From NCBI GenBank assembly GCA_025449115.1, contig JAHLKC010000161.1, forward strand, positions 1 through 64,000: a stretch of DNA of 64,000 nucleotides, written 5' to 3'. Position numbers and translations under genes: made by a program. Under the pieces are notes generated by a model. That model searched no databases, had not been told where the DNA came from, and saw only the letters and a program-made list of their open reading frames with translations. Origin of the DNA: Chytridium lagenaria (taxonomy: Eukaryota > Chytridiomycota > Chytridiomycetes > Chytridiales > Chytridiaceae). This document shows, in pieces, positions 47,021 through 59,409 of this stretch; the first letter of the stretch is position 1; every line of letters begins with the position of its first letter.

Positions 47021-50000
47021 AGAATTATTTTATTTGCCATGACCTTGTCAAAATCCACGTTGAAAACGTGTTTGTCCGTGATTTTAACGAAGTACCATGT
47101 ATTCTGCAAACTTGGAGACCTTGAGAGATAGGCCCTATACCAAATGGGAAAAATACATGCAAAAGAGGTTAGCCTTGAAGGGCCTAGTTTATACACGCGG
47201 GATTTTAGGTATTCCTTTATGGCTTGCCGTTTGCTGATGATCTTAAGATGCATACGTCGAAAAGGAGCTTTCGTGGACTGTACTTGACTCTGGTTCGACA
47301 CATCCCGAAACACAAGTGCTCCTTTGCATGGGGCCACCTTTCAGGATGCTTCTAGTTTACAAGCAGCAATAACGGAATACACTTTGATGGATCCATATGG
47401 TGATGTTACAATTCAGGATGGCGAAGGAATGGACAGGGATATACCGGCAGATATCAACATATCTGGATCAGACCAAATTGGATACGGTCCAAATGAGTAT
47501 GATAACCAATTCTAGTATGTCATCTAATGTATTGCACCATAGCACTGAAGAATACCGACGAAAAGTGTTGATTGATTACAAAGAAAGTATTCTAAATCAA
47601 AAAACCACTGCAGCGCCTCGTCCCAACAACGTATTCATTCTTCAAGACTATAGCGCCAATCCTAAAGTGAATCAGGTATGACGTCATGATCTAACAGCTA
47701 CTGATATTTGGAAGAAAACTAAATTCGTTTCGCTTCAAATATATAATATGGGGATGGAATTGGAGCGAACCGAATGCAACTGCACTCGTAGAATATCGAC
47801 TTGTATACATAAAGACGTTATCCCCTTTGTTAAGGATCACATTAAATATCCGCAAGGTGAGCTTAGTTTTTTTTCTCGGACGACACAGTTGTCCAAACAG
47901 CGGTATCAGACAAGTTGTACGCTTACCGCTAAATACGTACGTTTTATAGCGTTGTTACACGCATAAAGGCGCATTTGTTTGGTTGTTGCCATAACTGCAC
48001 GCATACTGTTTTCAGCTTAGCGCACCTTTATTAGTGTATAGCTGATCGCATGCGTTTTTTTTTTTTTTATCTTCCACACAGATACAGACCCGTTTATAAG
48101 TCTTCACTTTGACAAGAGATTTAAGATATCGCGGTTCTTGATGAAAGAATTACTACTGGATCGCAGTGGCTTATACTTCGCATGTTCATCAACAAAAGCA
48201 ACAAGGTGGCTTTGCACTGCGAAGGTATCCATTGCAGAAATGGGAAAGTCAACGTCAGCCCATGTTATCACGTTGATGTCCTACAAAAAGCTGATCCAAC
48301 TACATTAAGCTTCAGTCAACAAGTCGTATCTCCTGAAAGGACGAAAAAAATGGTTCGGTGTCTTGGAAGCCAATACCCCCACCGCATTATTCACTTCTTG
48401 AACGTGAGGCTAGTTTTTGGCCTCCAAGAATCTTCAGGGCTGGAGAAGATGCGATTCTAACCCTGGCACTGTCTTCTACCTTGAAGGTGACTCTCAATGC
48501 GTCTGCGGATTAAAGATACAAAATTGCGATTCTGAAAAAAGATTTCGGTGGTGTATCCTATACACAGAACAGGGAGCCGTTCGCTGCTTTATTGAAACAG
48601 CAAAATGCTCTCGTTGCCCTCCAAGGTATAACAGATTTATTGGGCCTGACCTTGGAGATCGGGGAATATTCAATAAGAACAATTTCTGTCTTATAACGCA
48701 CTTTTTCCTGGACAAGATAACGGAACTGATTACCTCAACAACATTCTCCTTTCACGCTTACTCAAAGCACTTACAGTCAAACTATAATGAGTTTGGTCGG
48801 GGAAGGTGCCTGTACAAGCCTCCTTCTAGTAAAGTCATATCTGCGGTAAGTCATCACTTGTCATAAATTTTTTTCCATTCCATTCCTGCAAGCTGGCCAG
48901 GTACTGCTTGACCATCTGGATCAATAATCCAAATGCCGCATACTAACGTTAACGGCGGTAATACACCACAAATAAACGTATTTTAACGTTTGCGGCCGTC
49001 TGTTTAAGTGTATAGCCGTTAACGGCCGTATGCGTTAATTTTGTACCTACTTCCGGGAATCCCTAACTTTTTTTTAGGCTTGGTTTTCCTTTCGTAAGAT
49101 ACAAGATTTAACCATGGGCATGGATATACAATGCCCATTCTGTAAGGAAACTGGCTACGATATGGTTGCTTGTGACGGTATCAGCATTGGTTATCAAGAA
49201 GACAAAAAGACAAGCAACCTCATCCCACCAACATTCATCAATTCATACAGCAGTGAGAACAACACTGTGAACTACATAGCGTCAAAACAAGTGAGAAATT
49301 CCTTTGCAGTGAATATTCTAATATGGCATAGTTTGTCCCTAGCAAAATGTTAGACAGGCAGGACGAGAGTTCTGCGATATATTCAAGCATGTGCATAACG
49401 GTGTTACGCGTCAAATGAAAGCAGCTGCAAAAGAGTTGGATTGCTTTTAAACGTTTACTGGGACAATGCACTGCGTTTCATGGCATTCATACTTAGAGAT
49501 GAGACATGGACCCCAGCTGAAATAGCAGCGCTTAGAACTTTGCTTAAAGTAGTGAGTATATTTCATTGTGCCGTATTACTCTTTGACCTATCCTAACATC
49601 TATAAAGATATTCTGTGAACAGTCAGTTGTTACAATCATATTGCCTGTCGGTGATAAATGTCTTCAGGAATTAGAACGCTGGGAGCAGCTAGATGTGCAG
49701 GAGAAGTTGACTTTGATTGATGATCTTCGTCAAAACGTACCGTCAGTCGGCAACCTGTTATTTCAGGTCATTGTTGTTGGAAACAACACATATTTACCAG
49801 AAGAATTCATCAAACTTGCTCAATGGATAAGAAAGAGAAGGAATGTTGTTGAGAGACAACATAGCCGCCATCCTGTAGCGGATCCAAAGACAACCGAACA
49901 TGGAGATTATGTGAACAAAAACTGGCAAAAAGTAAGTACAGAAGCCGTACAAAACCCCATGTAACCATACACAACCGTATACTGTTATTTACCTTTGTAT

Positions 50001-50766
50001 ACTTCCGTTTACCTTTGTGTGCGCCCGTCTCTGGACAGCGCGAGTAGTAATGTTGGCATCTCTGTTGATTAACGCTTTCAAAAGACAGGTTCCATTTACT
50101 TTTTACCTGAAATACGGCAACGTCCACGATATTTCAACCTTGGACCTGCAGACAATCTACCTACAGCAGCTAAAAAGGGGACAACGGAAGCTGACGTTTG
50201 TCCAAAATATTACGACAGGCAGAGGAAGGCTAAATCAATGACGGCCGGAGCAATGGTTTTTTTATGTCGTCATCGATTTATATTGGATTTCACCTTTTTC
50301 CTAAAGCTGAAAGCATCAATGATGTTTTCGCAACTCTATACACAAGGTACCATACAATTTTACAATTTAACTCTAAATTTTGCAGGTTTGAACAGTGCCC
50401 ATCCATTTGTGTTGGTGATAATAACTGCCATGCTGCAGACTACTGCACTTTGCAGTACGAATTCTTCAAAGATTGTCGATTTGTTATAGACGATTTTCAC
50501 TCAAATGCTCACAGGGGCTGTTCCGCTGCTTCTCACGCAAAACACTACAAAGAAAGCATATTAAAATTGGAGATCTTAATACGAGCTACACCGAATCGCC
50601 CAACCACAACATGGGAGTCTTGCGTCAAATGGTTTCATACATGACTGAAGGACATGCTATTATGACTATATTCACCTACATTTGTATGGCAAATAGGACG
50701 GTTTGGAAGGAACTGTCAGTGAAGGGTAGCGAATTGTTTTTAAAAAAGTTTGCATGTCGACGATGA
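47021..50766 (+). pseudogene. KDZ transposase with CxC5/CxC6-like clusters, Y2
   Basis: Likely exons: 47021-47130, about 47340-47675, about 47700-47856, 48082-48845, 49078-49290, 49343-49551, 49623-49931, 50039-50766, all with GT-AG borders. 48417-48842 holds CVCGLKIQNC and CSRCPPRYNRFIGPD, like the CxC5 cluster. 49078-49290 holds CPFCKETGYDMVACDGISIG, like CxC6. The core has VCPKYYDRQ near 50199, HLFPKAESINDVFATLYT near 50288, CVGDNNCHAADYC near 50413 and IDDFHSNAHRGCS near 50485, and YTESPNHN near 50587. These hold the presumed D, D, E residues. Frame changes are needed near 48300, 50275 and 50640, and stops break 49350-49450, so this copy is probably dead. Confidence 0.65.
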
Positions 50767-51629
50767 AGAATATATATTGTCTTATTACAAAAGTTAGTTT
50801 ACAATGACTACGTTGAAATGGAACCGTAAAATTCAAATGAGTGCAAAAGTAACTTTCAAACAACCATCTGATGCCGTAAACGGCCGTTACCAATTTCTTT
50901 TACATTAGACAAACCGCCGATCACGCCTGTTTACGGCTACGCGTCATTTTTTATGGCCGTTAGTTTTATGAAGGAATATATATTATATTAAAATCGCTGA
51001 CTTTAGAAACAAATGGCATAACCCTCCAAACATAAGCTTCTATATGGTTGGAGTGATTAGGTAGCATCCTGAACCATTAAATGCATTCGAGCGCAAAAGT
51101 AAATTGATGCCGATAGCAGAAGGACAGTATACAGCCGTAGACAGCCAAATGTTGTTATGATAGGATTTCCGTCTATAACCGTCTACGGCCGTTTGCGGCC
51201 TTAGTTTCTGTCTAACGTTTGAAAACAGGATTTGCTTGCTGGACCGTGTTGACAGATGGCTGTCAGTCGAAAGATACAAGGTTCATATTTTGCTATGCTG
51301 CTGAAGATTGGCAGAGCTATGCTATGGCAAAGATTGGCGTGATTAGGTGGCAGCCTGAACCATTTAATGCATTTGAGCGCAGAGTAGTTTCATGCTGAAA
51401 ACAGAACAAACAGAATACAGCCGCAAATGGCGGTGTACGATTAAATTTTTGTGCAACAAAAAAATTTTCTAATGCTTCCGGCTAATTACTGCCGTTTTTG
51501 TCAAAGCATTGATGAAACTACATTGGTAATGTATTTTGTAACCGTAAACGACAGTATGTTTACGATACTGTCATGAAAATCGACGAAGTTTTTTTAGTTG
51601 TCGTCGGTTTTGACCTTGTATTTATCCCC
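50767..51629 (+). repeat. Y2 3' region with CGGCCGTATAC-like motifs
   Basis: Non-coding tail with motif clusters at 50865-50965, 51120-51205 and 51400-51430 and the terminal block at 51577-51612. It matches 28208-29030 inverted. Confidence 0.6.
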
Positions 51630-51837
51630 GCTATGAAAAGGTTTGATGAAGCAATGTTCATGTTGCTTTCGTTTGTTCTTTATTCATCACCTTTGACGAC
51701 ACTATCGACGCCATAATGACTTCTTCTTCACATCACAATGGCACCCATCCATCCGCATTCATTTCCTTGTTCAAAGCATCTTTCAGTGCATCAAATCTTT
51801 GCTCCCTACTCTCGCGGCCTTTGAGGGTTTGATCCCC
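51630..51837 (+). repeat. Left terminal inverted repeat
   Basis: Starts GCTATGAAAAGGTTTGATG and ends near TTTGATCCCC. It carries a ~25 bp insertion (about 51775-51800) relative to the right copy. Confidence 0.8.
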
Positions 51838-51960
51838 TCGTCAGGCTAATTGTGACAGACTAACCTTCATATTTACATTTGTCGACAAATTTCAAACTCA
51901 AGCATCATCAGCTTCAATCTCCCCCCAAGCACATCGTTTCATATCCCTCCTTCATCCTCC

Positions 51961-54807
51961 ATGCCATCCAATCCCCCAACGTCTCGACGACGCAAAGGCC
52001 GGGCTCTAGATGATGGGTTTCACTTGCGTTGGCGTGGGAGAAACTCGGAATACCGCATGGGAAGGAGCCCATCGAGGCGTCGGGGACCATCGGAAGACAT
52101 CATTGATGGTCCCACTACTATGACTGCTGCTGCTGCGGCACGCGTTCGAGAAAGGGCAAGATTGGCAGCTTGGGAAAACCGTGATGGAGGAACGCGGCGG
52201 GTTGGAGAGGACTTGGAGATTGACGGACATATTCCGGATCCTGCTCGAGGCGAGGAAGCAATGCGCTATGACGAAGATCGTCAATGGATAGGTCATGAGG
52301 ACCTTAGAAGAGATCTTGACTTTGAGTTCGGACAGGACCGTATTTTGGCCAGAGATGCCATCCCCCCTGACGTACTACGGGAAGGACGGCAGAGACGTTA
52401 CGCTGATGGGAAAAGGGCCAAGCTGCAAGCCTTTGAGAATATTAGGATGCAAATGCTGGAGCACTTCTTGCCTCATTACCTCGATCCGGATGACGAGCTC
52501 TTGTATCCGGAAGGTTTGGATGGGTCAACATTCCAGTGTGGTTGTGGACATTCTAGGGTGTTTACAACTTACGTTGATTTATTGACGCGGCGCGGAAAGG
52601 AGAGAGTAAAGCTTAAAGCTTACTCCTCTCATCCTGCTACGCTGATTCTGATCATGCAAGGGTTTATGCCGTCAGATGTTAACAACGCAAGTGTCGCTTT
52701 TCAATTGTGCAAGATGCGGAGAGTCTCCAGGTATCGCGAACACGGTGGAATCTCATTTCAAGCTGGATACGAGGCAGAATTCTTCACACGGTTTGATTCT
52801 GTCTATCTGATAGAGAGTGAAAAACCGCCATTTTACAAGCAGTTTTTGGATGCAATGAGGGAGTTTACCATCCTCGAGCATCTTGTTTGGCACGGCCGCA
52901 TCACGCCCACCCTTGTGGAGCGACATGGTGTTGGGAGAACGAAATGTCCTTGCCTCGGTGCAAAAGACAGCTCAGGTATACTCATTCAGGTACTTCTAAT
53001 TATCTTTTATTGATCTGCTAACATGCAAAATTCAGATGTGTGATGGCTATTTCTCGGCACGGAAGCTAGATAAGGAACATGGAGGCGGGGGTAATTACGG
53101 TGAATCTGCCATAAGCGCAGAATACTTTAAGGTTTTCTTTTTTTCACGAATGTTTTTGTTAATAACCATCTACAATAAAGACTGCAAATGAAGATTATAG
53201 AAGAAATGCTGGGGCTTACGTTTCAAACGAGATACATGCTCATCTCAATTTATTGCCGGAAGCGATGAAAATAAATCAGGAGGCAAGACGGACATTGCCG
53301 CAATTTTCGGGACTTTCTGCCGACACGAAGTCACCAATGCAATATATGGTAAGTTGCTAGTCAAAGAATTTATTAGTAATGTGGCTCAAAGACATTGATG
53401 TTGGGAGAAGCTTACCTACGCTGTCGCTGCCTTGGAGGACATCAAGCGGGATTACCCTAATCGCAAGATCGCGATAAGCTATGATATATCATGTAAGCTC
53501 TGCATTCATCTTCGTAAGTTTGGACTTGAGCACCCTTACATTATGATGTTGCCGAAGTTGCATGCGTATTGTCATGATCATGGATGCCAATCTAAGTTTT
53601 CCCCTCACGTTTTAATGGGTTTGGGACATTTGACGGGGAAGGCTGCGAGAGGAAGTGGTGCTTACTTTCCAAAGTAATTGGACATACCCAGCACCAGACA
53701 TATGGTAATCGGCGGCTTACCATTGCTCGGGCTATGGACTCGTCGGATCTCAGGAAAATAACGAGGTAGGTTTTAGGAGTTTTTCATTTTACCTAACAGC
53801 CTCAGTGCACCAAAAATGAAAAAAAAAACTATGATGCGGCACTGAAACGCCTCGGGGGGTTGGGAAGGCTAGGAGTTAAGGATACAATTATTCGTGAAGG
53901 AATGACATACTCGGAAGCCATTGAAAAGATTGTGTGCATAGGGCTAGTAAGCATAGGGCCTACATGGCTAGTAGGAAGACCACCAAGATTCGTCAACAGC
54001 TTCGGATGGCACTGGATATTGAAGCGGCTTCTATTCGGAGCATTGAACGGATTATCCAGAAACGACAAGGTTTGCCGTGCAAAAAGGAAATGTTAATTTT
54101 TCTTTTGGAGAACCCAAATATTTGCAGGCACCACCATGACAGCGAAGCTACGCGTCAAGCTCAAAAAACATCGCCTTAGCTTCTATAGGCTTCTGCAAAG
54201 CTACAATTCGGACTCCGAAGAACAGCATCAACAGGCATTGGATAACCTCCCACTCTCAGCTCGTGCGGCCGGCTTAGAAAGTATTGAGCGAGAGGACGCA
54301 GATGCTTGTTCAGATATTGGAGTTGATAGTGATGGCGAGCTTGAGGACGAACGTGACGGTGACAGTGATCATGTGGACACTCAGGATCAAGAAGGACCGG
54401 CACCGCTTCCATACAATCTGACGTCAAAGGAGATTTTTGAAGAGCTTGATATCCGCAAAGTTGATGATAATATTGCAGAATACTGGAGGAACCTTGAGGA
54501 CCTTGTTTTGCATATGGCGGATTCAAAACATGCAAGAGATCATTTTAACGAATGCGAGGCTTTTTGGAATGAAGTCTTGGATCAGATTGACGTGACAGAA
54601 TGGGGGGGGAAGTACTATGCTGATTGGGCAAGGATGTTGGTGGAATCTCGAAAACATCAGGAGGCCCAATTGAAGGAGGCTTGGGGTTTTATTCTTGAGG
54701 ACTTCAAGCCGAAAGAGTATTTTGGATTCTCTCATGATCATTACAAGGAAGTTGAGGCTGGAATTACCAGCTTGTTGGGAGGACAGATGGATCACCATGT
54801 ATTTTGA
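51961..54807 (+). pseudogene. KDZ transposase of the TIR element
   Basis: Exon 1 (51961 to 52975 or 52989) has a basic, Arg-rich start and a CGCGHSRVFTTYVDLL cluster near 52540 followed by an ILIMQGFMPS stretch, like the CxC domain plus KDZ entry. Exons 53036-53131 (CDGYFSARKLD), 53201-53348, about 53392-53765, about 53806-54095 and 54128-54807 follow. The core has SYDISCKL near 53480 and LPKLHAYCHDHGCQ near 53550. The DGEGCERKW motif at about 53631, with the third acidic residue, is out of frame by one base. The last exon is acidic and ends in TAG-free sequence to TGA at 54805. Presumed role: cut-and-paste transposition in the nucleus; inactive as read. Confidence 0.75.
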
Positions 54808-54913
54808 AAATGTTAATAAACCATATAAATTTGGATCTTTGATTTAGTTTGTTGACTAGTAATAACATTTATACCGCGAATTGAAAGTTTTAAATATTTC
54901 TGTATTAAAGTTT

Positions 54914-55503
54914 TGTCAGAGTGGGAACGTTGGTGTAAGTGAGGAGAGGAATAAAATAGTAGTGAAAATCTTGGATTGAACAAGAAGATCACCTGGCCGT
55001 TTTTATAGGCAACAGTGTGCTGTTTGTGCTTAAACAGGAAGTCTCGTTGAAAGGGGGAACTGTGCAAGTTTTTTCCTTCTAAGGTTATTTTTTCTCCTTC
55101 GCGTTGAAGGGAATATCACCCTTTAAGTGACAAATTAATTTACGGTCAAAATAATGTTTGTGTAACCAGAAATTTCTGATTTTTTGCTTAGTTCTTTTAA
55201 CTATGACTTTCATGCAGATAATATGATTTCCTCACTTACACTAACATACCCTTGCAAAACTACAACCCTTAGTTCGGTGGATATCACCGAGGTTGATGAT
55301 TATTTTGCAACGATAGTTAGTGTAAGTTGGGCCCAAATCATAATATGTGATGTAGTTAAGTAGCAGAGATGATTGGCGTGTCTTTAGAAAACTTACGCCA
55401 AATGGCGTGAAAATTTTTATCTAACCAAATCAATAAACATTAAAACATGACGACTTAAGTAAAGCAGTTTATTAAATTGGTTGCGTATGAACAGGATTTA
55501 ACA
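54914..55503 (-). repeat. Solo LTR of family B
   Basis: Complete 590 bp B LTR in minus orientation, with AGTTT on both sides (54909-54913 and 55504-55508). Confidence 0.95.
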
Positions 55504-55508
55504 AGTTT

Positions 55509-56687
55509 GAATGCTTAAAATTCAATATATTTCAACATCAATAAGGTTTTAAGGAGGGTTAGATATTTAAAATAGAAAATGTACTTTGAAGGAGGGAGAA
55601 TTAAAATTAGCCTATGTTGAGAAAGATATTTGTTTTATATATACCGCAAATGTTGCCACCGTTATTCAACGTACTCGCTCAATCAAGCTTTAAATAAATA
55701 TTATTCGTATATTCATCAAACTCTCGTAATTCAGAAATACTATTGCTACGTTATTCGTAGAGTTTCATTACAATATCGTGCCAATCGCGGAAAACAAAGA
55801 TAAACGTTGGTGGTTAATTGCCAATTTCTACTGAACCGTTTACCAGAACTTGAAATAAATAATAGAAAAAAGTTCTAGTAACTATTTCAAACAAAATGAT
55901 ATATCGCCAAATGAATCGGAGAAGTTTTTTTCTTTTTGAGCAACGAGTGTGCAGTTCTACGATATCAACAACACAAAAGAAGGCACAAACATGACCGTCG
56001 TCTCAAACTTTACCAGGTCTTTTTAAAAAGATGTGAAATCATCAAAAGAAACCTTTCTGTAATTTTATTAGACGTGATCTCGCTGGCTTCATTGACTTTT
56101 ACACGCTTTTGTGACAAAAATACAAACTATTTTACCAAATTACCGTTAAACTTCTATCGGGACCGCATTTTACACCCATTCAACTCCAAATAATTACCAC
56201 GCATAGAAAATGAGCTAATGAATTTCACGAAGTTTACTTGGAGTGCCCTGGTTATCTGGTTATTTTTCTGGAACAGGGAAACAGCTGTTGCCAAAGCTAC
56301 AAAAGTACGTGATTCTTGACCAGAAGATGCCAAGCATTTTTTCTTCTTTATCAATAGATTGAAGAATATATTAACTGATAGTATTATGCTTATTTTATAG
56401 TCGTTACAGATTCATGTTGGCGATGCTGGTAGAAGGCAGGCAAACAAGGAGCAATGGACACGCGTTTGCTCTTCAAGTCAACACTCAAGAAATTTTTTAT
56501 TTATCTTTACATGAACATAAACGACCACACATGTCCGAACATCCTCATCGTCAGATGCCCACAGCTGCAGAGACCTTTATGAATCTCCACGAGCCATCCT
56601 CTAACGGCATGCTAAATGTAAACTCTATTTTTGTTAACCACTATCTTGCTCCAAGTCTACATGCTTACCATGTAGCAACCATATTAG
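55509..56687. other. Interior of the KDZ element without a supported gene
   Basis: AT-rich sequence with only short frames (for example 55936-56193, basic). It could hold 5' exons of the companion gene, but none can be fixed. Confidence 0.4.
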
Positions 56688-58157
56688 ACTCCATCCAGCA
56701 CCCTAGGCTCCGCGTTTGCTTTTCCTACACCCCAATCAATGAATCAGCAATACATATACTCAGGTCCGGCCTCCACTGGGGCACCATCCCGTCCAGCTCC
56801 ATTTCCTGCTCAGTGGAAGCCACCATTTGAGACTCCAGGAACATATCCAGCTCCAGCTCAAGCCATACATATGCTGTCCCAGAATTCACACACACCAAGC
56901 CGTCAATAACTCACAGCACGCTTTGGAGAGCCAGCCTTCCACTACCCAAGCTCATGAAAAGCAATCCAGCCTTCTATCGGAGTCCGCACCACAAGGATCT
57001 GCTGTATACCGTTTTTTAGTGCCTGGAATGCCATCTCGAGCGCCAAAAAGATAAGTTGGAGGACGAGGCGGCAAGATTATTCCGTTTATTTCAAAGTAGA
57101 ACTCTTGTCCCAACCACCAAAGATTTCGACGATATTGCAAGGGAAGCAAACCGGCGAATGGAGCACGTACTTCAATTGTGTGGTAAGTACCGCACTCGCC
57201 TTTTTTTTTTTTTTTAACAAGACATTTTAGAAAATGCCAACATACCTTTTGTAGGGATGGCCTGGTTTCATGAGCGTCAGAGTTTGGGAAGGCCTATTAA
57301 GCTGTATACCGCTAGTAAGTTTCTACAAAATCTTAAATTAGTAACTTCATTTTTGAAACAGCAAAATTAGGAGAAAGCGCGTTTAAAGATATTGACGGGC
57401 CCTATGGACGATGCAAAGCTTCTTGGAGCCTGGTTAGAAAGCAGCACGATGACAACGTAAGAAGTACGCACATCAAGGAAACGGCAAAGACCAATCACGA
57501 ATTCAGCGCGGATTGGCGACGGAAACATCTTGCGAAGCGACTTCTTCGCACTATCAACATTGCGGCCCACCCATATGTCTACAAAGAAGTTCGATGGCAA
57601 GAGCTCAAGAAATCTAAAGGCGTCGTTATCATGAAAATCCGGACTTACCTCAGCAAGATGCTAAAAGGGTTGAAGATGCATTCTTTAGGCATAGCCAGAA
57701 CTCCACCAACTTGTCAATTATCGAGGACAACTTTCATCATATCAAGTTCGCGAAGTCTGATTACGGAATGCATCTGTCAAGTGCGATGGTTAACAATTTA
57801 GACGAAGTGGCGGATGGGGTGGAAGATTCAAGAGTTTCGGACAATCTCGAAATCGAGGACGCTGACGAAGAAGACGAGAATGACGAGAGAGATGAGGATG
57901 ATGAGACCGATGAGAATGAGGAGAGAGATGAGAGAGATGAGAGAGATGAGGATGAGGATGAGGAGACAGATGATGGGGAACGTCCATAGAAACGCAGTGG
58001 AGAAATAGACGAACTCGTTTTTTAAGATGGATCTGTTGATGATGCTCAGGAAGAATTTGGCATAACGATGCTGGATGACAGAGACACTTTGCGGTCTTTT
58101 GGCGATGCCGGGATTCAACTTTTTGTTGGCCAAAACGGTGGGGCGTTAATGAGCTAA
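56688..58157 (+). pseudogene. Companion gene of the KDZ element, unrecognised
   Basis: Coding parts: 56688-56909, Pro/Gln/Ser-rich (TPQSMNQQYIYSGP); 57020-57182 (acceptor TTTTTTAG, donor GTAAGT), a helical stretch with LERQKDKLEDEAARLFRLF; 57255-57314; and 57362 onward, with EFSADWRRKHLAKRLLRTI. A one-base shift near 57622 leads into RRYHENPDLPQQDAKR and an acidic tail of Asp/Glu/Arg repeats (57850-57980). Stops at 57987 and 58022 interrupt a frame that otherwise runs to 58157. No family is recognised. Its place inside the TIRs suggests that the element carries it. A DNA-binding or accessory role is a guess from the charge pattern only. Confidence 0.45.
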
Positions 58158-58356
58158 ATCGATAGGCATGAGGAAGGGTATGGAAGAGGCAATATGATAG
58201 TATAGTGACTGAATTGAGGGTGAAGTGCTTAAAAATAAAGATCCTTTACCTCTTACAACCTCCAGTCCATCCCGCCCAGTCCAGACAGTTGGCCTTCGTT
58301 GAGACTCAAGAGCAAATACAAGGAGAAGGATTTATACGCACTGTTAATGGCTTTAA

Positions 58357-58542
58357 GGGGGATCAAATCCTCAAAGGCCGCGAGAGTAGGGAACAAGGGA
58401 ATGGATGCGGATGGATTGGTGCGCCGGGATGCCAATGTGTTGTGAGGAAGAAGCCATGATGGCGTCGATAGTGTTGTCAAAGTGATGAATAAAGAACAAA
58501 TGAAAGCAACATGAACATTTCTTCATCAAACCTTTTCATAGC
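58357..58542 (-). repeat. Right terminal inverted repeat
   Basis: It is the inverted match of 51630-51837, with clear identity over nearly all of its 186 bases. Confidence 0.8.
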
Positions 58543-59409
58543 AAGTCTAGTCCAGTCCCGTCGAGTCCATCTAACTAGAGGTAACTAGGTGGGTGAAGGG
58601 GATGAAGAGGATGAGTGGAGGGACATATGGTGCGGAGAGGAGGATTGGTGAGTGGTTGGGTTGGTGGAGGATTGCTGGGAGGATGGATGGGCGGGAGGAC
58701 ATCTGACGATGCCTGATGAGGCGTCATGAAGGCCGTCATGAAGGCGTCGGTGGAGCCGCCGGAGGTCATCCAGAAGCGTTAGCCGAGGGGTCGAATTTTC
58801 AAAATCAGCTGGGACAGTACTTTACCTTTTTTTGCTCTAATAAGTTCAAAATCCTGGCCAGATCAGACCAGACGGATATTTCCTCTCACAACGATTTCTT
58901 TTGTAATTATTTTGCCTTACGACAGCGTTTCACAAACGCTGCACTGGGTGAAAAAAATGGGACTTGAGAATTTAAGCCAAAGTTAAATTGTACTTACAGT
59001 GCGTGACACTAAGAATCATCAAATTTCAAAAAATATTGGAGGCCCCAAAACTCACGAAATTATTAAGAGACTTGCCCTAGGTCTCCAATACCAAAAGATG
59101 CACTATGGAAAAACGAAGATATTCGAAAAGCGCCAATTTTTTGGCCCTCAGGTTACACAAGAAGCAAAAATGCCTGATGGGGGGTATCATTCGACGCAGC
59201 GAGAGCTCAGCAACATTTCTCCCAGTGTGTGCGACAGATCTTCTGTATGATAAATTAGAATATTTCCTGACATTTCTTGTGGCGGATAATACCAATTGTC
59301 TAAAAAAAAGATTTCGGTAACGCAAATGGAAATCTGCTCCATCAGTAGCCGTCGAACTCAAGTGCAGTTGTAATGGTTTCGGCACTTTCGGCGGGTGTTG
59401 ATGGCGGAT
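58543..59409. other. Spacer without a supported gene
   Basis: It contains GGATGGATGG-like and GTCATGAAGG duplications near 58676-58745. Short frames on both strands at 58999-59385 overlap each other and resemble nothing known. Confidence 0.5.

Larger units (their letters stand above)
47021..51629 (+). mobile_element. KDZ-type DNA transposon Y2
   Basis: A spliced transposase gene (47021-50766) and an 860 bp tail with motif clusters make up this copy. The 3' end at TTTATCCC (51629) is the point where similarity with Y1 stops. The 5' end is not defined; it lies upstream of 47021, with motif clusters already at 46920-47010. It touches the TIR of the next KDZ element at 51630. Confidence 0.65.
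51630..58542 (+). mobile_element. KDZ transposon with long terminal inverted repeats
   Basis: Inverted repeats at 51630-51837 and 58357-58542, both starting GCTATGAAAAGG, bound a transposase gene (51961-54807), a solo B LTR (54914-55503) and a second gene (56688-58157). Without the LTR the element is about 6.3 kb. The eight flanking bases on each side do not match, so no target-site duplication is seen; the left flank is the end of Y2. Confidence 0.7.

Noticed and set aside
46918..47337. A 139-residue minus-strand frame at the start of Y2.
   Set aside because: It overlaps plus-strand exon-like sequence with a good acceptor at 47020 and has no recognisable domain; the plus strand fits the transposase gene better, though this is not certain.
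57840..57990. An independent acidic gene made of Asp/Glu/Arg repeats.
   Set aside because: It is the tail of the companion gene; composition comes from a GATGAG simple repeat.
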